Assembly (NCBI GenBank): GCA_015680685.1
Contig: MNCI01029060.1
Coordinates: forward strand, 8,710 to 69,853
DNA: 61,144 nucleotides
Direction: 5' to 3'
DNA from: Gnetum montanum
Lineage: Eukaryota > Streptophyta > Gnetopsida > Gnetales > Gnetaceae
The position numbers were made by a program, and so were the translations under genes. Shown in pieces: positions 47,330 to 58,331 of the stretch; position 1 is the first letter of the stretch, and the number at the start of each line of letters is the position of its first letter. The notes under the pieces are model-generated. The model ran no database searches. It was not told the origin of the DNA and worked only from the letters and a program-made list of their open reading frames with translations.

Positions 47330-49245
47330 GATAAGAAAACGACTCAATGCAATGCTCTGTTGTGATGCAATGCGAGAAATTGAAGAATGCAATGCTTTGT
47401 TGTGATGCAATGCAAGAAATTGAAGAATGAAGCAGCAGCAGTAGTAGCGACGATATGGTTGGTGATTGCGATGAGCTGGATTGATTGATTTTGTATTTAA
47501 ATGGAGAACAAGAAGGATCAGCTGGTTGGCCGCGAATCGTTGTTGCTGTAATAATTTCTATTTTCGTTTCAATTACTGTTACGGGTTTAATACAAATAAA
47601 TGGTCGGTGCCAAGCTGATTTCTGGAACGTAAATGTGTTGGTTTTAGGTGTTTTCACGGTTTGAACCAGGCTCCTGCTGCTGCTGGATGGAATTTGGAAC
47701 TTAAAAAGCAGCCACTCTACAAGTTAGTTATATACAAGGAGCCTCCCAAGACATAGAGTTCAACTAGCCAATTTCCAAATCAATGAATAACTACTTTCTT
47801 TTCCTGTTATTTGAGGCAAGAAAGCACAGTACATTCATTGTGGGTGCTATACTCATAATTCAAATTTACAAAATTTTATCTAAGAGATGAGTGTCTTGAC
47901 CATGGTAGTGCATCTAGGGTATCTTCATATGACAATTAATTTTTTAAATAGAAATGAAGATGATAAACTTATATTTTGTGAGTAAAAATCTGCGAAAGCC
48001 ATTACAACAAAATAATACAATGGTCAAGATACTCATTTCTTGGCAAGGAGGTTGTGGGTTCAATTATTGCCTTTATCTCTAATTGTGGCAATGCCTTATT
48101 AGAATTTGAGTCTCCACATAAAGTAAAATAATGCATTGTAAATCTTATTTTGAACACATTATAAATAACTTTAATATAAAACGATTAACCATCGTGAATC
48201 TTATTTTGAACACATTGTAAATAACTTTAGTATAAAATAATTAACTATCACTGATACTTGCTATAGTTAATTATTTTATACTAAGGTTATTTATAATGTG
48301 TTCGAAATAAGATTTACGATGGTTAATCGTTTTACATTAAGGTTATTTATAATGTGTTCAAACTAAGATTCACAAGATGTTATTTTACTTTATGTGGAGA
48401 CTCAAATTCTAACAAGTAAGACATTGCCACACTTAGAGATGAAGGCAATAATTGAACCCACAACCTCCTTGCCAAGAAATGAGTATCTTGACCATTGTAT
48501 TATTTTGTTGTAATGGCTTTCACAGATTTTTACTCACAAAATATAAGTTTATCATCTTCATTTCTATTTAAAAAATTAATTGTCATATGAAGATGCCCTA
48601 GATGCACTACCATGGTCAAGACACTCATCTCTTAGATAAAATTTTGTAGATTTGAATTATGAGTATAGCACCCACAATGAATGTACTGTGCTTTCTTGCC
48701 TCAAATAAAGGAAAAGAAAGTAGTTATTCATTGATTTGGAAATTGGCTAGTTGAACTCCATGTCTTGGGAGGCTCCTTGTATATAACTAACTTGTAGAGC
48801 GGTTGTTTTTAAAGTTCCAAATTCCATCCAGTAGCAGCAGGAGCCTGGTTCAAACCGTGAAAACACCTAAAACCAACACATTTACGTTCCAGAAATCAGC
48901 TTGGCACCGACCATTTATTTGTATTAAACTCGTAATAGTAATTGAAACGAAAATAGAAATTATTACAGCAACGACGATTCGCAGCCAACTAGCCTATCCT
49001 CCTTGTTCTCCATTTAAATACAAAAGCAATCAATCAATCAATACAGCTCATTGCAATCACTAGCCATATCGTTGTTGTTGTTGCTACTTCATTCTTCAAT
49101 TTCTTGCATTGCATCACAATAGAGCATTGCATTGAGTCGTTTTCTTATCATGCCTTTGCATCGTCTTTCCGCCATGGCTGAAGACTTCGATGATGACGTG
49201 GCTGCTACTGTTGCAGCTGCTTCTTCTGCGTATTATTATTATTTG
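47225..49245. repeat. 2-kb near-perfect palindrome (foldback)
   Basis: Left arm about 47225-48248 and right arm about 48262-49245 are inverted copies around a 13-base centre (tcactgatacttg). By eye the arms are very similar, with small substitutions and indels. From outside inward each arm has a short ORF with an acidic/Ala/Tyr-rich start, a TATA-like box, a GC-richer stretch with gaaccaggctcctgctgctg, and the AT-rich repeat also found at 411-958. I recognise no transposase. Such a unit would be transcribed into a long hairpin. Confidence 0.9.
49010..49023 (+). promoter_or_regulatory. TATA-like box in right palindrome arm
   Basis: tccatttaaataca, with a mirror copy on the minus strand at 47491-47505. 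Both arms thus carry outward-facing promoter-like elements. Confidence 0.45.
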
Positions 49246-49305
49246 TTAGAGTATAAACGTGATCTTATTATTAAATTAATGTTGATGGACTTATTTCAGA
49301 GCTAG
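49150..49305 (+). CDS. Short acidic Tyr-rich ORF, right palindrome arm
   Basis: Mirror copy of the left-arm ORF: MPLHRLSAMAEDFDDDVAAT, Ala/Ser run, YYYYLLEYKRD, ending SELF-like at a stop 49303-49305, slightly beyond the arm. The alternative ATG at 49174 (gccatggctg) has a good plant context. A TATA-like ccatttaaatacaaa lies at 49010-49023, about 130 bases upstream. Codon pattern and promoter layout suggest a first exon of a real gene, cut off here. The gene is not recognised. Confidence 0.4.
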   Translation: MPLHRLSAMAEDFDDDVAATVAAASSAYYYYLLEYKRDLIIKLMLMDLFQS

Positions 49306-49880
49306 ATCTTAGCACTATTGACTTCATTTTAATTTTTTATGTTAATGTCAGTTTGATTGTTGTAGAAAGAAAGCCACCTGTGCATTTTCTTCTTTCAACT
49401 AGCTTTCTTTTTAGTGGGCGGGGTGGGTAGGGGTGACTCCCCCCCAGAATTTTGTTAGGGTTTTCTCCTTAAGTGATTGTACATATTTTACTCACATTAA
49501 TACAACTCGACTTTTTATCAAAAAAAAAAAAATGTGTATATTATGCAATATATTTCTTTTTGTAATATTAAACATCCATTTAAGCATTCACATTTTTGCC
49601 ACAATGATTTACTGGTTATACATCTTTTCTATAGCTTAGAATTCAGGACATAAAATTGTAGACATGGTTACTATCTTGGAAAATTTTCTTGTTAGTTTTA
49701 TTGGGATCCCTTTATTGCACAAAATACCACTAACTTGTTTCTATTTTGATCATCTTGCTTCAATCCTATTTCTTGCATTCTCACCAGTTTCACCAGCTAA
49801 TTTGTAGAATTTATCCTAGGTACTAGACCTATTTGCTGTGAGGGATTTTTTGGTCTCCAATTGTTTTTTTTAATCCTTAC
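49306..49880. other. Probable LINE 3' tail and AT-rich DNA
   Basis: 49415-49531 (ggggtgactcccccccag...aatacaactcgactttttatc then 13 A) looks like the 3' end of a plant LINE or SINE with its A-tail, plus orientation. No genes elsewhere in this stretch. Confidence 0.4.
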
Positions 49881-50640
49881 TGGTTATGCTTTTATTGAAA
49901 TTATATTTCATTTATTCTATTGTACTTCTATTAATTTTTAAGCTTTTTGATTCTATAATATGTTAACACTTTTCTATTTTAGAAACAATATTTGCTCAAG
50001 ATGTATCCACCAATACAATATTATTTGCAAACAACATACTTCAAGGGATTTCATCCTATATTTCATTAGTTGATTCATCCATAATAATAGCAATTAAGTA
50101 AGGACTAAGTGCAAACCCTTGACACAGACTTAATGTGAACGGAAAATCAGATGTGATTTTACAAAAGTAGTATCTCCTTCATACATGTATTAAATTACTT
50201 TAATATATTTATCAGGGATGTTTTCTTTCATAAGGCCCACCAAAGTTAATATCTCTAGGTACTTTATCATATGCTTTTTTCAAGTCATTAAAGATCATGT
50301 ATAGATTTTATCTATAAGGGTCATTATTTGGAAGTTCAGTGCTTAATTTCTCTAGTAATTGTTATATCAAGAAAATAGCCTTTATTGTAGATCTCCATGG
50401 CATAAATTTAAATTGGCTTTATGGTATTGTTTATTTAAGTTTAAAATGCTGATCTATGATTCTCTCGCAAACTTTCATAGTATGGCTTATAAATTTGATT
50501 TCTGTGTAGTTTGCACAATTTCACATAGCTTGTTTATTCTTTTAGATGTGAACAACAGTGCTTTTTCTTCAGTTTTTAGAGATTTCTCCATCCTTCAGAA
50601 TTTTGCTAAATAATTACATTAGACATAAGACTCCTATATC
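49881..50640 (-). pseudogene. LINE reverse-transcriptase fragment
   Basis: Reading down the minus strand: a LHMIFNDLKKAYDK-like segment (50320-50270), DKYIKVI and MYEGDTTFVKSHLI (50220-50150), LCQGFALSPYLIAIIMDE (50130-50080) and MLFANNIVLVDTS (50035-50000). The palm FADD has become FANN, so both catalytic Asp codons are lost. Same lineage as 39230-39850. Stops and shifts throughout. Confidence 0.8.
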
Positions 50641-51229
50641 TCCCATTGCTTTTTAAGGTTAAGGTTCTGTAGAAATAGTATCTGGTCCAGCAACCTTTGA
50701 ATTATGGCTTTAAAATATCATGTTATAAATCATAATTTTGATCTTCTTGGATGGCCTTTTCTCATATTCTTTCTAAAATGCTACCATAAGTCTTATACAT
50801 GTCTCCCAATGCACCATTTATATTAGCAAAAAAAGAGACATAAAGGGTGCCAAAATATGCTAGAACAAGGTAAGCAACAAAGAAGATACAGCTTCCACTC
50901 ATTGTCAGTTCTGGCACTAGAGAATAACCATAAACTAGCACAGCAGTATCAAAATGTAAGAGGATACTTAATTGCAACTACAACTTGTTTGGAGGACCTG
51001 AACTTTGTTAGAGGTAGGATCATTTGCATTAGATTAGGGCACTCTCTCTTCACATGTTTAATCTTTCCTTAGTGCAAGCATCCTGATCTTTTTTTTTTTT
51101 TTACTATTTTCTTCACTTGTTTCAGGCAAAAGATCTGTAAATTATGGACTGTGGAATTGTGACCTAAAATTGTGTAGTTAAAAACGTAAGCAGTTTTTAA
51201 AGATTTTTTTTTTCAGAAAAGTTCGGGCT
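50641..51229. other. No gene recognised; one possible exon
   Basis: A plus-strand frame at 50857-51012 (HSLSVLALENNHKLAQQYQN, then CLEDLNFVRG) ends at a gag/gtagg sequence that could be a splice donor. I do not recognise it and it does not continue the ankyrin gene. The rest has T-rich runs and no features. Confidence 0.3.
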
Positions 51230-51419
51230 ATATTACGTGAGAACAATTTACAGAATGTACAAACCAGCCTCCCAAAACAAGGGAAATGGATGTCCTCCCC
51301 TCACCACCCACAGAGGGCCCCTGAACAACAAAAAACTCTACGGGAAGGGCCAATAGGGCCCCCCCTGCTAGTGCAACCCCTACACCAAAAAACCCTCCAA
51401 ACCCCAACACCCCCCNAGT

Positions 51420-52716
51420 CAAGTACAAGGACAATCGGTGCGATCTTGTGCATGGATAGCATCCAAGATAGCCCTATGTGGCTCCATGTCAACAAAGGTT
51501 GCCGCCTCACTCCCTTGCTTGTGAGGGTGGAATTCTCTCCCTTGCTTGCGGATGTGCTGCCACAAGGTTGACCATAGGGCATTCCTACCAATATTAAGGA
51601 TAACATAAGGGCATCTGCCCTCTTGTAGCCAAGAGCGTGCCTTGTTGGCATGGGCCTTATCTAGTTGACATTGGATCTCGGCTTCCTCTTCTTCTCAGGC
51701 ACAGTGCTTGGTTGCCTCCCTTTTCACTGCCTCCTATTGCTTGGTCTTGTCTTCCAGCTCCTGCCTCACTCTATCCTAGAGCTCTGCTTCCTGTTCAAGC
51801 CACGATGCTGCCTTGGCCAAATCCCACTGGATTCTTTCTTCTTTGACATTCGCTTGAGTAGCCTTAGCTTGCTGCACGATCCACAACTCCCTTTCTCATT
51901 GGAACTCCTCCTCCCTCTGTTGCCACGACTCCTCCCACATTAGCCTCTCTATGGCCTACCTTTGCTCTGCCCCTATAGTGAATGAGCTTCCTTGAGGTGG
52001 GGACCACCCTCCACATGCCTTAGCCTCCTCCTCCAGCATAGCAGTCGACGGACCCCCTCCCTAAATAGAAACCCGAGGTGCCTCACCCCTGGAAACATCC
52101 CCAACCCCTCCTTGTGTACCTCCTCCCCCAGGGGTCTACTCCTCCCTCATGCTAAGACCCCTCCGATTTGGAGGAAAGCTTCACAACAGTCGGCGGTGCA
52201 CAATGCAGTTGTTGACCATAAATCACATGGATAGAGGGCCCCACCCCCTCCAAATGAGTAGCACCCCCCATGGCTCTCCATAACACCAACATGAGATCGG
52301 AATGGCATCCATGCTGCTACCTCCGCAACAAGGCCAAAAAGAAAACTGGTAGATTAGCCCTGCACCCCCGATGCAGTTAGCTCATCAAAGTAAAATGGAC
52401 CTCCAACAATTTCCAAGCATTCCCAGAATGTACAAAGAATCTGTCCATGTGGACCACTACCTCTTGCCAAAGCAGCTCTAGAGCCTTCTTCAGCACTTGC
52501 CCACCCCTTGTCTTAGTGACAGCCTTGGGGAAAAAATCGTTGGCATCCTGCAAACCGTAGCCGCACAGAGGGGCCTCCTCCCTAGTTACTGGCACCTGAA
52601 CCAACCCTGCAATGGCAGCCTCTGTAAGCTTGATGCCAGTGCCACGAAAAAACCATCCAATCCCCTATCTAGTTGGTGAAGAAAGGCCCATCCTCTAGCT
52701 TAGGGTGCCCCTGCAA
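51420..52716 (-). pseudogene. Accessory domain joined to LINE C-terminus
   Basis: Downstream of the LINE zinc region the same frame continues (with single stops at what look like Trp codons) into GHPKLEDGPFFTN, then FFRGTGIKLTEAAIAGLVQV, GYGLQDANDFFPKAVTKTRG and VLKKALELLWQEVVVHMDRF (52604-52377). Broken frames at 51980-51660 give coiled-coil-like sequence (ERLMWEESWQQREEEF, LAKAASWLEQEAEL). It is homologous to 43090-43988. It may be a C-terminal extension of the LINE protein, or an accessory element that the LINE abuts by chance. The end near 51420 is approximate, and an N lies at 51416. Confidence 0.6.
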
Positions 52717-55490
52717 TCAGGGAAGCAGCTTGGCCCACCTAGCTTGCGTCACAAGACGCCATAGCACTGTGTTTCTTTGGAATTCATCACACGGGGGTTT
52801 GACGGTTGGTGTCATTCCCATCCCAGACAAAGCCTCCTTCCATAGATGCATACCTTCCACAACAATTTGCATTGGTAACGACAATTGCACCCCTTGAAAC
52901 ACTGGAAAATTCCATGTGCGACAATCTCCACAAGATGGCAGTAGCCAGAGACTCCCCTTTGAGTGTCATTCCAACTGGAAAGTTGGCCGCTCTCCACACC
53001 TGCTCGGTAAAAATGCATTCTTGAGCAAAGTGCATGGTTGTTTCGACCCCTGCCATGTAGAGGGGACACATGTCCTTGATTTCCATGTTGCATCATCTTG
53101 GTTCCCATCGTACAAGAATTGCATTATGGCACAATAAATAAAGAAATGTTTTAATCTTCTTGGGCAGACGCTCTTCCACACGTGTTGCCACCCCTAGTTG
53201 GATGAAATCTATCCTGAATTAGTTGTTTAGGTGGGGCATTCAACGACCCTACTGTTGTCAGCGTTTGCACGTGCCCACAAATCACCTACCAAATTTTTGA
53301 AACATTCCCTCCCCCTTCCCAAGGCATGTACTTGTGTCATAGGAGAATAATCCACTGTGTAAGAGTTGAATCCTGCGACATCAAGTTACTCAAAAGGGCT
53401 TGATGCCCCATCGCTAAAACATCCCAGAATCTTAGAATGCCTAGACCCCCCACATCTTTAGGCCTCGCCTCCTTGTCCCATGCCACCAAATGCATGTGGT
53501 TACCCCTTATTCCATTACCACATAAAATCACGAATCAGTTGATCCACATGGTCAATTATCCCAACTTGGGGAAAAGCCGCACTAGTCACAAATCGCACGA
53601 TGGCCAATAACACTGCCATAGCCCACAACACCCTGCTAGCTTGGGATAGGAATCTAGTCGTCCAATGGGAAACCCTTTCCTGTATATGCCATAGCAATCC
53701 CCCCCAAACTCTATAGCGATGCCAATCAAACAACGAAAGCCCCAAATACTTGTCTTTTGCTGAACCAGGAAACACCCCCAGTGCCTGAATGATCCTTCCT
53801 TAGATCCCCATCTCAGTATTTAACAGGTGAACAATTGACTTACCCTGATTTATTTGGAGCCTAATCTCCTCCCCCATGTGGTGGAGGGCTCTATTGATCG
53901 CATGTGCTTGTGGCATGGTGGCCTGTGAAAACATAATGGTGTCATTTGCATAATGTTCCACCATGCATTACACCTGATTGACGTCCAACTCCCTCACCTG
54001 CTCAACTTCACAGTAAGTCCGCATCGTATCCATCACCATAATGAACAGGAATGGAGGCAAAAAATGCCCCTGTCGAAGTCCCCTCCCAGTGGTCTCAAAA
54101 CCCCACAGTTTGCCCTCCAAATCCAAGGAAAAAGCCCTTGACCTTTGAATGTCAATACACAGATTGACAAAGTGTGGGTGGAAACCTTTGTGAAGCATAA
54201 CCTCCCAAAGAGTGTCCCAAGCAACTGTATCATATGCTTTGGTTATATCCAGCTTCAGGCACATCCCCAAAAACTTACTTGCCCGGAGTGAGTGAACGAC
54301 TTCCTGCACTAGAATGATCTGGTCTTGTATGTGCCTACCCTTGACAAAACCTGCCTGCTGCACCCTACTAGACATGGCATTAGCGGCCCTAGATGAGTCA
54401 CCAGCAACTTTAGGAAGAGCCGCATCAGCATGTTGTAGACGCCAATAGGCCGAAAATCCATGGGATAGGACAGGTTGGCCATCTTAGGATAAGCACCACT
54501 CAAGCACAATTAATTTCCTGTCTAATTGCCCCCACCATAGCATAGCATTAAAAGCATCCAACAAGTTGTCCTCAAGGGCATTAATAAATGCCTAGAAAAA
54601 CTCTATTGGCCACTCATCTGGTTCCTTGGGGCCCAGCCCCCTTTCATTGAAGCTAGTGCCAGCCTTAATTTCGTCCATGTGAATGGGGCCAACAAATGTC
54701 CGTTATCTGCCTCATTTAAAATTTTTTCAGTTTGAATGGTCATCAGCAAAACCTATCGGTGCCACCAGATATCTGACCAAGAATCTAGTAACACCCTCCC
54801 CACCTTTTCCTACCCCTCTACTTGAGAGCCATTCACCTTGAGGCACTTAATGCTTTTGGATTGCTGTGTCAATTGCGCTGCAGCGAAAAAGAATCATGAG
54901 TTACGGTCTCCCTCCCTCAACCAGGTCCTACTCCGTTGCCACCAATAGTTCTCCTCCTCAGCCTCCAGACCATGAAGCTTTGCAAGCACCTCTTCCTTTG
55001 CATCCCCTTGGTGATCCCCTTGTTCTTGCCTCACTTGGACCATCGCCAAATGTTTGAGCAACTCCCCTTGACACACCAAAAATGAATATTTATCACCCAC
55101 CTGCATTTGTCTGATGCTGTGCTTGGCCATAGTTAATCTTTGTTTCAAAAATTCCTAGGGCTCAGAAGTCCTATTGTAACCTTGCTAGATATCCTCCATG
55201 ATTGGCTGCAACCAAGGTTTGTGCACCCAATATCGTTCGAACCAAAAAATTGACGGTCCCTCTTGGTCCTGGGGCCCCACCATGCATAACAATGGCCTGT
55301 GGTCCGAAGCCACCCATGCTAGACCTCGAACTATCACGTCCCTCTGCAAAAGCAGAGCCAACACTGCCCACACCCGATCAATCTTGGTCAACACCTGAGC
55401 TGCCCTGTTGTGTCCATTACACCACGTAAATTGGCGCCCCCTGATTTCCAAATCCACCAGCCCCTACAGCTCGTGCAATCCCCTTGCTTG
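52717..55490 (-). pseudogene. L1-type LINE ORF2: endonuclease end, RT, zinc region
   Basis: 5'-truncated plant L1-like LINE. The endonuclease C-terminus (55457-55185) has RGRQFTWCNGHNRAAQVLTK and the SDHRPL catalytic-end motif. The linker (55148-54894) has YWWQRSRTWLREGDRNS. RT (54509-53900) has YPMDFRPIGVYN, QAGFVKGRHIQDQIILVQE, KLDITKAYDTVAWDTLWEVM and TTGRGLRQGHFLPPFLFIMV; the palm at about 53940 reads YANDTIMFS, so one catalytic Asp is replaced by Asn. The thumb (53775-53515) and C-terminal zinc region (53086-52717, with one Cys changed to Tyr) follow. Stops are few for its length, suggesting moderate age. Confidence 0.9.
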
Positions 55491-56499
55491 GATTTCTTAA
55501 GGCTTGGATCAATTTTTTGCAATAAACATTTTAAAAAATTTCTAGTTGAAGCAATCACCTGAAGTAGATTGGAGAAATCTCCAATGAAAAGATAGAATTC
55601 TCAAAATTTCAAGCAAATTCTTAAAAACTAAGAGATCAAATTCAACTCATTTGATTGCTTTTGCATGTCCAACTCTGACAGATATGAGCATGTTTCTCCA
55701 TTAGGGCCTTTTCAACCTTCACATAATTAGTGAAGATATTTGTGATCAATGGTACGAGATACTTGGCTGTAGTAAATTTGATTAGCGGACCATATTTTTG
55801 TTGGGACAAGGCTAGGATTATGATGATGATATAAATAATTTGATTAAACAGTCCTGTTGTTAAACATGATCTGAGGCATTTACTGATTTAATAAACCATG
55901 TAACTTTCTATGTGGGTATAGGAAAAATCAGTGTTCTACCTCTAGAGCTAGTCCATCCATCAACCACCATGGAGCAACCGTACTCTTTCAAACATGCTGC
56001 AACATTGCAACAGAAAAAAAGAAAAAAAGAAAAAAAAAAAAAACAATCTCAATGATTTAATAAAAATTTCAACTTAAAATTTTGGAAACCGAAAATACAA
56101 GTTTAATACAGATGTACTGTGAATTTTGAAATAAATTTCTGATCTACAGTTTGAAAAAATTTTAGAATTTAGGCTCAATAGACTGTATGGTTGGGATCAT
56201 GAAATTTTAAATTTATAATTGTGAAAACTCAATTACAAAATTACTAAATCAATAAAATGCTTACTCTACTATGCAAATACTAAAGAGTAAATTAATAAAG
56301 CAACATATCAACAAACTATCTAAAATTCAAAATGTGAAAATTAAAGTTAAAGATGTGCTCTTTGTTTAACAACTAATTTGTCAATGGGAGGGGTGCAATA
56401 ATCAAGTAACTTCCCACACAATTGGCGAAGACTTAACATGCAGCACGTTCCTTGTATACATATTATCCATTAGAAATACAACCAATGGACTCCTACTTT
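55491..56499. other. AT-rich, no gene; A-rich run
   Basis: No coding content. 56013-56043 is an almost pure A run (gaaaaaaag units), possibly a retroposon tail in plus orientation. Confidence 0.45.
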
Positions 56500-57075
56500 G
56501 CAGGACTTGAGGTTGTGGTGGTTGATGTGTTAACACATTCTCCACATGTCACAACTGGGATGGTTCAATGTTCAGCCAAAAAACATCTTTTCAAGGCAAT
56601 TCCCTGTGATTCTAGGGTGGTGGCAGGTGTGGCAGGGCTGCCTTCCAGAGGAAATTAAAGCTTTCCTCTGACTTATTAATCATGCAGTTGTTCTAGTCAG
56701 GGCAAAATTAAGGAGGAGTGGGATTCAAATTGATGACACTTGTCCTACATGTGGGCAGGCCATGGAGACATGGCAACACTTGGCATTTGAATGTGTCTTT
56801 AGCATTGTGGTCTGGCAAAGTGTGTGCATTAGATCATTGATTATTTTAAGTGGGGATTCCATAGCAACCGCCATTCTTTGGTGCTTGTGGAAGGCATGTA
56901 ATCAACTGGTTTTTAGACAGGTGCCATTGCCAGCACAGGTGGCTGCAGAGGGTGTTAGGCTATGGAAGAAAGCTAGGGCCACTATGGGAATGACTCCAAC
57001 GGTTGAATTGTCTTGCCATCACTTTCAGGAGAATGCGGAGCTATGGGAACTAGTGCAAAGGGTTGGCTAGGTTAG
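56500..57075 (+). pseudogene. LINE ORF2 C-terminal zinc region
   Basis: Plus-strand frame from about 56690: RAKLRRSGIQIDD, CPTCGQAMETWQHLAFEC (CX2CX8HX4C zinc-binding pattern, intact), then ATAILWCLWKACNQLVF and ARATMGMTPTVEL. Clear homologue of 52717-53086 (shared ATAILW, GMTPTV). 5'-truncated. After one stop the frame continues into the accessory domain at 57076. Confidence 0.8.
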
Positions 57076-57163
57076 CTTTTTGCTACGGTTGTTGGGGGAT
57101 CCCACGCTGCTAGATGGTGAGTTCTTCACCAACTAGGAGGGGCATTCCACGACTTTTTGGGGG
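57076..57163 (+). pseudogene. Start of accessory domain joined to LINE, cut by element G
   Basis: In the LINE frame: LLRLLGDPTLLDGEFFTN, a stop where homologues have Trp, then EGHSTTFWGV. This matches the first residues of the accessory ORF at 43988 (GDPDLVDANFYKRW, STTFCGM). Element G inserted here, so the rest, if present, lies beyond G. Confidence 0.6.
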
Positions 57164-57234
57164 GTTACTGATGAGACGCGACTTGCACTGGGCCGCGATA
57201 TCGTGTACGCGATATCGCGTCCCGCCACCATATC

Positions 57235-57242
57235 TATAAATA
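57235..57242 (+). promoter_or_regulatory. Element G LTR TATA box
   Basis: tataaata, just downstream of the U3 palindrome; the same box is conserved in the A, B and solo LTRs. Confidence 0.8.
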
Positions 57243-57408
57243 AGAGGCGGCACTCCCTTCATTTCCCAATCCTGGCTAGTGTAGCGAAGCTTTGGCAGAT
57301 TGATCACTCCAGAGTTAGAATTTTTCCCCATGTGCCCGCAGTAGGAGTCCTAGAGTGAACGGCTCTTTATTCGAGCAGCTTGTAACCTGAACCCAAGTTG
57401 TGTACGGC

Positions 57409-57414
57409 AATAAA
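57409..57414 (+). terminator. Element G LTR polyadenylation signal
   Basis: aataaa within ggcaataaagacgaact, a block conserved in all LTRs of this family. It marks the likely end of R. Confidence 0.65.
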
Positions 57415-58186
57415 GACGAACTTGTTTGGATAAACCTTGCAGCACGTGGTTTCATTTATTGCTTTATTTCCTGCTTTCCTAGTGCGTTCAAGTACGACTT
57501 GATTACGAGCGTCTACGGACGTGTACGGCTAGTCAAGGAATCGGCTGCTTGACGCAATGCATGAGTACGACTCAATTACGAGCATTGGATGCTTGGTAAC
57601 CCAGTAGCGTATTCCAGGATTCTGCGCTTGGTAACTCCCGGGTCTAATGTGTACGGCTAGTTGAGGAATCGGCTGCTCATTGCTAGGCTAGATCGTGTGA
57701 TAAGTACGACTTAGTTACGAGCACCCACGGGTGTGTACGGCTGGCTAAGGAATCGGCTGCTTATCACACGTAGGCTAAATAGGTGCCTCAGTACGACCAC
57801 TTCGAGCACTTGCGTTACGTGTGGCGATCCCAGTAACGATTAGCGTTTGGTAAGCTGCAGTTGCATAGTTCAGGGTGTGTCCGGTAAGTGGGAACGGATG
57901 CTGACGCTAGTTAATTTAGACTTAGATCTTAGTTAGAGTTAGCTTAGTTTCTCAACCCTTTCTCCTGGTAGCATAGAAGATAAGCCGAAAATACCAAAAA
58001 AATCACATACCTCAGACTTGCTTAACCATACACCGTGACACATACAAGCAAGCCTGGGAAGACAACGAACGATTAACCCCAAGTGTTTCTTGTGGCGTTA
58101 AGGCATTTAGTCTGCGGAGTTCGACCGGATCGCGCGTGTACGCTCGTTTCGTATGGTGGAGTGTAGGGGTACCTCGCCACTCATCA

Positions 58187-58205
58187 TTGGCGCCGTTGCC
58201 GGGGA
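58187..58205 (+). other. Element G primer-binding site (tRNA-Asp)
   Basis: ttggcgccgttgccgggga immediately after the LTR, complementary to the 3' end of plant tRNA-Asp without mismatch as far as I recall that tRNA. Confidence 0.92.
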
Positions 58206-58331
58206 CTAAGTGTTTTTTCGCCAATTTAACATAAGGGATATCACTCACATCGTTGTGAGCTTAAAACGAACCTTAGGGTTAATCAGTTAATAAAGAACAA
58301 TAAATAACGGTGAAGTTGCACACCAATAAAA

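Larger units (their letters stand above)
57169..58186 (+). repeat. Element G 5' LTR
   Basis: TGATGAGACGCG...CACTCATCA, 1018 bases. The U3 (57169-57230) holds a GCGATATCG-GTGTAC-GCGATATCGC dyad. The R-U5 carries four imperfect tandem units each starting gtacgac, at 57492, 57565, 57714 and 57791, with repeated gtgtacggct(a/g)g...ggaatcggctgct blocks. The A and solo LTRs show parts of the same units. Confidence 0.95.

Noticed and set aside
51228-52234. Several plus- and minus-strand Pro/Leu/Ser-rich frames
   Set aside because: They are out-of-frame readings of the GC-rich accessory/coiled-coil region on the minus strand.
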